DNA of 12,733 nucleotides, from assembly GCA_023457875.1 (NCBI GenBank), contig JAEXBC010000076.1, positions 1-12,733 of the forward strand. The letters are read 5' to 3'. A program made the translations under genes and the position numbers. Below, piece after piece: positions 8,270 through 12,733 of this stretch (the stretch's first letter is position 1; the number at the start of each line of letters is the position of its first letter). Source of the stretch: Bacillota bacterium (lineage in GTDB: Bacteria; Bacillota; Clostridia; Lachnospirales; Cellulosilyticaceae). The notes below the pieces were generated by a model. The model was not told where the DNA came from. It was given only the letters and a program-made list of their open reading frames with translations, and searched no databases.

Positions 8270-8713
8270 ATGAATTTAAGTACATTAAAACCTAACGAAG
8301 GTGCTAAAAAAGGAACTTTCCGTGTTGGTAGAGGACATGGTTCAGGTAACGGTAAGACTGCTGGTAAAGGACACAAAGGACAAAAAGCTAGAAGTGGCGG
8401 TGGAGTAAGACCAGGTTTTGAAGGTGGTCAAATGCCATTATACAGAAGACTTCCAAAACGTGGATTTACAAACCGTAACAGTCTTGAAATTGTAGGAATC
8501 AATGTAGATTTATTAAATCGTTTTGAAGATGGTGCTGTTGTAACAGTTGACGCAATGATTCAAGCTGGAATTATCAAAAATCCAAGAGATGGTGTTAAAA
8601 TCCTTGGCAAAGGTGAAATCAGCAAAAAATTAACTGTTCAAGCCAACGCTTTTAGTGCATCTGCAAAAGAAAAAATTGAAGCTGTGGGTGGTAAAGCAGA
8701 AGAGGTGATGTAG
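8270..8713 (+). CDS. rplO: 50S ribosomal protein L15
   Basis: L15 is a late-assembly 50S protein with a long, glycine- and lysine-rich N-terminal extension that runs into 23S rRNA. The 147-residue product begins [20 protein letters not shown], followed by the [18 protein letters not shown] tract, [18 protein letters not shown] (about 50-67) and the C-terminal [17 protein letters not shown] signature. AAGGAGGTG lies shortly before ATG 8270. The stop TAG at 8711-8713 directly abuts the secY start, and the secY ribosome binding site is inside rplO. Confidence 0.97.
   Translation: MNLSTLKPNEGAKKGTFRVGRGHGSGNGKTAGKGHKGQKARSGGGVRPGFEGGQMPLYRRLPKRGFTNRNSLEIVGINVDLLNRFEDGAVVTVDAMIQAGIIKNPRDGVKILGKGEISKKLTVQANAFSASAKEKIEAVGGKAEEVM
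8703..8709 (+). promoter_or_regulatory. secY ribosome binding site (AGGTGAT type)
   Basis: AGGTGAT lies inside the last codons of rplO, 4 nt before GTG 8714. Sequence and spacing are the same as for rpmC. It supports the GTG start and translational coupling of SecY to L15. Confidence 0.65.
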
Positions 8714-9982
8714 GTGGATTTATTCAAAACTCTTAAGAATGCTTGGAGAGTGCCAGAACTACGCAAAAGATTGATATACACACTTTGGATGTTTTTATTT
8801 ATTAGAATCGGAGTTGCTATTACCGTACCAGGTGTAGACAGACAGCTATTGGCAGCTGCAAATGCAGCTAGTACTGGTTCAGGCTTTATTAAAGATTTTA
8901 TGGGCATGATAACAGGTGGTGCGAGTGAAGACTTAGCTCTATTTGCCTTAGGTGTAGGACCTTATATTACGGCAAGTATTATCATGCAACTTCTTCAAGT
9001 GGCAATTACTAAGTTAGAGGAATTGTCAAAAGAAGGCGAAGATGGAAAGAAGAAAATGAACAAGTATACACGTTATGTGGCACTTGGATTAGCAGTGATT
9101 AATGCTTGGGCACTTGTGTTATCAAAGCGAAATGTATTAGTAGATGATAGCATATGGACAATGTTACTTGTCATGGTTGCCTTTATTGCTGGATCAATGC
9201 TTGTTATGTGGATTGGTGAGCAAATTACAGCTAATGGGATAGGTAATGGTACATCACTTTATATCTTTATTAGTATTATTTATAAGCTACCAACCAACTT
9301 TGGAGCTATCTTCGTATTAAATAAGGAAAAAATTTATATCCCAATTCTTGTTATAATAGCATTTATAGCATTGATTGGCTTTACAGTATTTATGGCACAA
9401 GGTGAGAGAAGAGTTTCTGTTCAGTATGCAAAACGTATGGCAGGACGTAAGATATATGGTGGTCAATCACAATATATTCCTATTAAGGTAAACTTGGCAG
9501 GTGTGCTTCCAATCATCTTTGCTTTGTCAATTATGAACTTCCCACAAGTTGTTATTAACTTAACAGGGGCACAGGTATCTGAAAACTGGCAAATGGTGCT
9601 TAACTTTTTGTCATGGACTCATCCTGTAGGAACAGTAGTTTATATCATTCTGATATTTGCTTTTGCATTCTTTTACTCAACTATTGCATTTAAGCCTATG
9701 GAAATTGCAAGCAATATGAAGAAGAGCGGAGGATTTATTCCAGGTATTAGGCCAGGAAAACCAACGTCAGATTACTTAGTTACTTTAGGAACACGTATCA
9801 CATTGCTAGGAGCTATTTTCTTATCAATTCTTGCTGTAATGCCATTAGCTTTTCATTATATTTTTGGTGTAGACGTAGCTTTCTCAGGAACTTCATTACT
9901 CATCGTGGTAGGTGTAGTTATTGAGACACTTAAGCAAATGGAATCACAAATGCTAATGAGACACTATAAAGGATTTTTATAG
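8714..9982 (+). CDS. secY: Preprotein translocase channel subunit SecY
   Basis: SecY forms the membrane channel through which SecA or ribosomes move unfolded proteins, with SecE and SecG as partners. The 422-residue product shows about ten hydrophobic spans, the first near residues 20-40. A plug-like segment falls at about 57-75. SecY signature 1 is GVGPYITASIIMQLL (80-94) and signature 2 is WIGEQITANGIGNGTSL (166-182). The cytoplasmic C5 loop reads GFIPGIRPGKPT (340-351) with the conserved arginine R346, important for SecA in E. coli. Translation starts at GTG 8714, immediately after the rplO stop. Placement at the end of the spc part links membrane export to ribosome supply. Confidence 0.98.
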   Translation: MDLFKTLKNAWRVPELRKRLIYTLWMFLFIRIGVAITVPGVDRQLLAAANAASTGSGFIKDFMGMITGGASEDLALFALGVGPYITASIIMQLLQVAITKLEELSKEGEDGKKKMNKYTRYVALGLAVINAWALVLSKRNVLVDDSIWTMLLVMVAFIAGSMLVMWIGEQITANGIGNGTSLYIFISIIYKLPTNFGAIFVLNKEKIYIPILVIIAFIALIGFTVFMAQGERRVSVQYAKRMAGRKIYGGQSQYIPIKVNLAGVLPIIFALSIMNFPQVVINLTGAQVSENWQMVLNFLSWTHPVGTVVYIILIFAFAFFYSTIAFKPMEIASNMKKSGGFIPGIRPGKPTSDYLVTLGTRITLLGAIFLSILAVMPLAFHYIFGVDVAFSGTSLLIVVGVVIETLKQMESQMLMRHYKGFL

Positions 9983-9989
9983 AAGGAAT

Positions 9990-9995
9990 AGGGGG
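9990..9995 (+). promoter_or_regulatory. Weak adk ribosome binding site
   Basis: The best Shine-Dalgarno match at normal distance before the adk ATG is AGGGGG, 10 nt upstream. A better AAGGAA (9983-9988) is 17 nt away, too far for usual initiation. Compared with the AAAGGAGG sites of the ribosomal protein genes this suggests lower translation. Confidence 0.45.
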
Positions 9996-10005
9996 CAGAG
10001 CCACT

Positions 10006-10653
10006 ATGAGATTTATATTATTAGGTGCACCTGGAGCAGGTAAGGGAACGCAGGCAGAAATGCTAACCAAACTCTATGATATTCCATGTATTTCTACAGG
10101 TAATATCTTTAGAGAGCATATTTCTAACAACACTGACTTAGGACAAAAGGCTAAAGCATACATGGACGATGGAAAATTGGTACCCGACTCTCTTGTAATC
10201 GAGCTTGTAAAAAGTAGAATAACTCAGGATGATTGCAAAAATGGTATGATTTTTGATGGATTCCCAAGAACTATTCCTCAAGCGGAAGCATTAGATGTAA
10301 TGCTAAAGGAGTTAGATAAACCAATTGACTTCGTTATCAATGTTGAGGTAAAAGACCAAATTATCGTTGATCGTATGGCAGGTAGAACAGTTTGTCCTAG
10401 CTGTGGGGCCTCTTACCATAAAGTAAGCAAGGTAGAAGCAGTATCAGGTAAATGTGATCTTTGTGGTGAGAAGCTGATACAAAGAGACGACGATAAAGCA
10501 GAGACTGTTCTAAAAAGATTAAGTGTATATCATGATCAAACAGAACCTTTGATTGCCTACTATAAAGCTCAAGGTAAACTAATAGACATTGATGGTGTAG
10601 GTACAGTTGAAGAAGTACGTAATAGAGTAAAAAAAGCATTAGGAGTGAAATAA
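10006..10653 (+). CDS. adk: Adenylate kinase, zinc-binding long-lid form
   Basis: Adenylate kinase interconverts ATP plus AMP and two ADP in the cytoplasm. The 215-residue product has the P-loop GAPGAGKGT (7-15), the AMP-binding STGNIFRE block (30-37), the DGFPRT motif (84-89) and a LID domain at about 125-163. The LID carries four cysteines at 130, 133, 150 and 153 (CPSC and CDLC), the zinc-binding arrangement of Gram-positive and other enzymes; E. coli lacks it. The catalytic arginine-rich segment RMAGRTVC and the RDDDKAETVLKRL helix are intact. It follows secY by 23 nt with a weak ribosome binding site and is separated from map by one base. Confidence 0.98.
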   Translation: MRFILLGAPGAGKGTQAEMLTKLYDIPCISTGNIFREHISNNTDLGQKAKAYMDDGKLVPDSLVIELVKSRITQDDCKNGMIFDGFPRTIPQAEALDVMLKELDKPIDFVINVEVKDQIIVDRMAGRTVCPSCGASYHKVSKVEAVSGKCDLCGEKLIQRDDDKAETVLKRLSVYHDQTEPLIAYYKAQGKLIDIDGVGTVEEVRNRVKKALGVK

Positions 10654-10654
10654 G

Positions 10655-11407
10655 ATGGCCATTCACATAAAGTCAGCTGATGAAATCAGTTTGATGAGGG
10701 AAGCCGCACAGATTCTAATAGAAGCCCATGAATTAGTTGCAGCTCATATAAAAGTGGGCGTTACAACTAAAGAGCTTGATGTACTCGCAGAAAAGTTTAT
10801 TAAGGGCAAAAATGCTTATCCTTCTTTTTTAAACTATCATGGCTATCCAGGTTCAGCTTGTATTTCAATTAATGAAGAAGTTGTTCATGGCATACCAGGA
10901 AAGAGAAAGTTAAAAGAGGGAGATATAGTAAGTATTGACCTTGGGGTATACTATAAGGGATATCACTCAGATGCTGCAAGAACCTATCCGGTTGGCAGTG
11001 TATCTGCCGACAGGTTGGAACTGATAAGGATTACTGAAGAGTCGTTCTTTGAAGGTTTAAAATATGCTAAATTAGGCAATCATTTATGTGATATATCATC
11101 AGCTATTGGCAGTTATGCCGAAGCACATGGATATGGCGTAGTGAGAGATCTCGTTGGGCACGGAATAGGTAAACAATTGCATGAAGAACCACAAGTTCCA
11201 AACTACAAAACACCTGGAAGAGGACCAAAGCTTCAAAAAGGTATGGTACTCGCTATTGAACCAATGATTAACATGGGAACATGGCAAGTTAGAGTACTAG
11301 ATGATGACTGGACGTTCGTAACTAGAGATGGCAGTGTGTCTGCACATTATGAGAACACAGTGGTTATTACAGATGATATTCCAGAGATACTTACCATGCG
11401 TAAGTAA
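10655..11407 (+). CDS. map: Methionine aminopeptidase, type I
   Basis: This enzyme removes the N-terminal methionine from new proteins when the second residue is small. The 250-residue product is the short type Ia form, without an N-terminal zinc-finger extension. The five metal ligands are visible: D95 (SIDLG), D106 (HSDAA), H169 (GHGIG), E202 (AIEPM) and E233 (HYENT). The substrate-side histidines H78 (VVHGIPG) and H176 are also present. ATG 10655 is one base after the adk stop; AGGAG (10641-10645), inside adk, lies 9 nt before it. Codon choice includes more AGG and AGA than in the ribosomal protein genes, in line with lower expression. Confidence 0.98.
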   Translation: MAIHIKSADEISLMREAAQILIEAHELVAAHIKVGVTTKELDVLAEKFIKGKNAYPSFLNYHGYPGSACISINEEVVHGIPGKRKLKEGDIVSIDLGVYYKGYHSDAARTYPVGSVSADRLELIRITEESFFEGLKYAKLGNHLCDISSAIGSYAEAHGYGVVRDLVGHGIGKQLHEEPQVPNYKTPGRGPKLQKGMVLAIEPMINMGTWQVRVLDDDWTFVTRDGSVSAHYENTVVITDDIPEILTMRK

Positions 11408-11418
11408 GGGGTGATTAA

Positions 11419-11697
11419 ATGAATAACAAGTATTCGCTAGGGCAGGTTGTTTTCTCAAAGTGCGGTCGTGATCAAGGGAAACCATTTATTGTTGTAAGTA
11501 TCGAAGAAGACTATGTTTACTTAGTAGATGGAGATCTTAGAAAAGTAGATAACCCAAAACTAAAGAAGAAAAAGCATATTCAACCAACACTAATAACAAA
11601 TGAATGGATAAAACAAAAAATTATAGAAGAAAATCGTCTCACAAATAGTGATGTTAGGCGAGCTCTTGAAGAGTATCTAGGGCAATCTTCTGTGTAA
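11419..11697 (+). CDS. KOW-domain RNA-binding protein, L14e-like
   Basis: This 92-residue protein looks like the KOW-domain proteins that Clostridia carry between map and infA and that databases relate to archaeal and eukaryotic ribosomal protein L14e. The visible core is YSLGQVVFSKCGRDQGKPF (about 5-23) with the KOW glycine, then VVSIEEDYVYLVDGDLRKV and a very basic PKLKKKKHIQPT. The C-terminal 35 residues are probably helical, with NSDVRRALEEYL. No signal peptide or membrane span is present, so it should be cytoplasmic. The ribosome binding site AAGGGGTGAT (11406-11415) overlaps the map stop. RNA or ribosome binding is inferred from the KOW fold, lysine content and position; no function is established from the sequence. 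Confidence 0.85.
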   Translation: MNNKYSLGQVVFSKCGRDQGKPFIVVSIEEDYVYLVDGDLRKVDNPKLKKKKHIQPTLITNEWIKQKIIEENRLTNSDVRRALEEYLGQSSV

Positions 11698-11712
11698 GAG
11701 GAGGTTTGTAAC

Positions 11713-11931
11713 TTGGCTAAAGGTGATGTTATTGAAGTAGAGGGAACAGTGATAGAGAAGTTACCAAATGCAATGTTTAAGGTTGAAATTGAAGGGGGAC
11801 ACGTTGTCCTCGGTCATATTTCAGGTAAGCTTCGCATGAATTTCATCCGTGTATTACCGGGTGATAAGGTGACCTTAGAACTTTCTCCATATGATTTAAC
11901 CAAAGGGCGCATTATTTGGCGATCTAAATAA
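11713..11931 (+). CDS. infA: Translation initiation factor IF-1 (TTG start)
   Basis: IF-1 binds the A site of the 30S subunit during initiation and assists IF-2 and IF-3. The 72-residue product is a single OB-fold (S1-like) domain, beginning [20 protein letters not shown] and containing [19 protein letters not shown] and [11 protein letters not shown], all conserved. The start is TTG at 11713: no ATG or GTG lies near the expected N-terminus, and AAGAGGAGG (11696-11704) is 8 nt upstream, overlapping the end of the KOW gene. It is the only gene in the window with a TTG start. Between the KOW gene and rpmJ, as usual in Clostridia. Confidence 0.97.
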   Translation: MAKGDVIEVEGTVIEKLPNAMFKVEIEGGHVVLGHISGKLRMNFIRVLPGDKVTLELSPYDLTKGRIIWRSK

Positions 11932-11958
11932 ATGGTATAATAGAAAGGAGAACAGAAA

Positions 11959-12072
11959 ATGAAAGTACGTCCATCAGTAAAAAAGATTTGCGAAAAATGT
12001 AAAATTATTAAAAGAAAAGGCCGTGTTTGCGTTATCTGTGAAAATCCAAAACACAAACAAAAACAAGGTTAA
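11959..12072 (+). CDS. rpmJ: 50S ribosomal protein L36, zinc-binding form
   Basis: L36 is the smallest 50S protein and helps organise 23S rRNA near the factor-binding region. The 37 residues [20 protein letters not shown]... ending KQKQG match the family exactly. The zinc ligands C11, C14, C27 and H32 are all present, so this is the cysteine-containing form; no cysteine-free paralogue lies here. AAAGGAG (11944-11950) is 8 nt before ATG 11959. It is the last gene before the 150-nt gap and the alpha part of the cluster. Confidence 0.97.
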   Translation: MKVRPSVKKICEKCKIIKRKGRVCVICENPKHKQKQG

Positions 12073-12102
12073 AAAATCCTCGAATATAGGTATTTTGCCA
12101 CA

Positions 12103-12131
12103 TTGATTTATGGGGCCAAGTATTATATAAT
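12103..12131 (+). promoter_or_regulatory. Predicted sigma-A promoter for the rpsM (alpha) genes
   Basis: TTGATT (12103-12108) and a perfect TATAAT (12126-12131) are separated by 17 nt, the optimal spacing for vegetative sigma-A promoters. Transcription would begin near 12137-12139, leaving a leader of about 85 nt before rpsM. It lies in the only large intergenic gap of the window, where other Firmicutes also begin alpha operon transcripts. It probably adds to read-through from upstream, because no terminator is visible between rpmJ and rpsM. Confidence 0.7.
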
Positions 12132-12136
12132 ATTGG
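12116..12136. repeat. Inverted repeat overlapping the alpha promoter -10 box
   Basis: CCAA (12116-12119) and TTGG (12133-12136) flank the perfect palindrome TATTATATAATA (12121-12132), with one unpaired G at 12120. The 10-bp half-sites are centred on the -10 hexamer. It could be an operator for a dimeric regulator or merely a by-product of an AT-rich promoter. No known operator is recognised. Confidence 0.4.
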
Positions 12137-12160
12137 GTGGTGTTTAACTTTAAGCGGCTG

Positions 12161-12182
12161 CGGCATAGAGTCATTTATGCTG
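12161..12182 (+). promoter_or_regulatory. Hairpin in the rpsM leader
   Basis: CGGCATA (12161-12167) pairs with TATGCTG (12176-12182), seven pairs with one G-U, around an 8-nt loop. It lies in the predicted 5' leader, 40 nt before the rpsM start. It is not followed by a T-run and so does not resemble a terminator. Further on, ACCT (12203-12206) can pair with AGGT (12212-12215) of the rpsM ribosome binding site. A ribosomal-protein-responsive leader is possible, but this is inference. Confidence 0.4.
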
Positions 12183-12222
12183 TTAATATATATTTTTAAA
12201 AAACCTATAGGAGGTGCATAGA

Positions 12223-12591
12223 GTGGCACGTATTGCAGGTGTAGACTTACCAAAAAATAAACGTGTTGAAATCGGTCTTACTTATATTTTTGGTATCGGC
12301 CGTCAGACTTCTCGTAAGCTTTTAGCTGACGCTGGTATTGATTTCGATACACGTGTTAAAGACTTAACTGAAGAACAAGTAGCTAAAATTCGTGAACTTA
12401 TTGACAAATCAGTAATCGTTGAAGGTGATCTTCGTCGTGAAATCGCTTTAAACATTAAGAGATTAATGGAAATTGGTTGCTATAGAGGAATTCGTCATAG
12501 ACGTGGTCTTCCAGTTAGAGGACAAAAAACAAAAACAAATGCTCGTACACGTAAAGGTCCTAAAAAGACAGTAGCAAACAAGAAAAAATAG
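12223..12591 (+). CDS. rpsM: 30S ribosomal protein S13
   Basis: S13 lies in the 30S head, contacts P-site tRNA and forms bridges B1a and B1b with the 50S subunit. The 122-residue product begins [20 protein letters not shown], has the helix-two-turn-helix [17 protein letters not shown] (25-41) and ends with the basic tail [20 protein letters not shown] plus lysines that reaches the tRNAs. I chose GTG 12223, 8 nt after TAGGAGG (12208-12214). The in-frame GTG at 12214 is part of that binding site. The gene opens the alpha part, with its own predicted promoter. TAG and TAA are tandem at its end. Confidence 0.97.
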   Translation: MARIAGVDLPKNKRVEIGLTYIFGIGRQTSRKLLADAGIDFDTRVKDLTEEQVAKIRELIDKSVIVEGDLRREIALNIKRLMEIGCYRGIRHRRGLPVRGQKTKTNARTRKGPKKTVANKKK

Positions 12592-12614
12592 TAAATAAAG
12601 GAGGTTAAGATCTC

Positions 12615-12733
12615 ATGGCAGTTGCAAAAAAAGGTGGTAAAAAAGTTGTAACGCGTAAAAGACGTGACAGAAAACACGTTGAGCGTGGTGTTGCACACAT
12701 TCAATCAACTTTTAATAATACAATGGTTACATT
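12615..12733 (+). CDS. rpsK: 30S ribosomal protein S11, N-terminal part (3' end outside window)
   Basis: S11 lies on the 30S platform by the E site and helps hold the mRNA exit region. Only the first 39 codons are present before the window ends. They give [20 protein letters not shown] followed by [19 protein letters not shown], the conserved N-terminal block of the family. AAAGGAGG (12597-12604) lies 10 nt before ATG 12615. By the usual order rpsD, rpoA and rplQ would follow outside the window. Confidence 0.96.
   Translation, partial: MAVAKKGGKKVVTRKRRDRKHVERGVAHIQSTFNNTMVT

Noticed and set aside
12073..12115. Terminator after rpmJ
   Set aside because: CCT/AGG near 12078-12090 and the imperfect GCC-CAT repeat (12097-12116) are short or mismatched and not followed by a T-run, so read-through into rpsM is more likely.
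12214..12222. Upstream in-frame start codons at rplD (TTG 475), rplB (TTG 1465), rpmC (GTG 4118), rplF (GTG 6562) and rpsM (GTG 12214)
   Set aside because: Those at rplD, rplB, rplF and rpsM lie inside or too close to the ribosome binding site; that of rpmC has none. All would add residues not found in the families.
12401..12429. TTGACA inside rpsM as a -35 box
   Set aside because: A perfect TTGACA, but the hexamer 17 nt downstream is GGTGAT, unlike a -10 box, and it lies in coding sequence.
1..12733. A novel accessory, defence or mobile system
   Set aside because: Every coding region but the KOW gene is a universal or near-universal translation or housekeeping gene in standard order. No CRISPR repeats, transposase, tRNA, integrase, attachment site or foreign-looking gene was seen.

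Overview
The window is a contiguous stretch of the S10-spc-alpha ribosomal protein supercluster of a low-GC Firmicute. All 28 genes are on the + strand, and the first (L3) and last (S11) are cut by the window edges. The AT-rich coding sequence, near-consensus AAAGGAGG ribosome binding sites, zinc-binding S14, L36 and adenylate kinase, and a KOW-domain gene between map and infA all point to class Clostridia. The N-terminally extended L22 resembles, from memory, Lachnospiraceae-type proteins. The genus cannot be fixed from the sequence alone.

Layout. S10 part (1-4627): rplC (partial), rplD, rplW, rplB, rpsS, rplV, rpsC, rplP, rpmC, rpsQ. Spc part (4659-9982): rplN, rplX, rplE, rpsZ, rpsH, rplF, rplR, rpsE, rpmD, rplO, secY. 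Then come adk, map, a small KOW RNA-binding protein gene, infA and rpmJ (10006-12072). After a 150-nt gap, the only sizeable one here, the alpha part begins with rpsM and rpsK (partial). Most genes are 10-35 nt apart. Several overlap or abut: rplD/rplW, rpsC/rplP, rplP/rpmC, rplO/secY and adk/map. No convincing factor-independent terminator is visible, so the block is probably read as a long polycistron. A sigma-A-type promoter in the rpmJ-rpsM gap gives the alpha genes extra transcription.

The products build the 30S and 50S subunits and are joined by housekeeping functions tied to protein synthesis. SecY moves nascent proteins across the membrane, Adk balances adenylates, Map removes initiator methionine, and IF-1 acts in initiation.

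I found no new accessory or defence system: gene content and order are the usual ones for Firmicutes. The points worth a second look are small. They are a possible RBS-enclosing hairpin at rplB, a dyad over the alpha promoter -10, a structured rpsM leader, a little-studied L14e-like KOW protein, and patterns in ribosome binding sites, start codons and stop codons.
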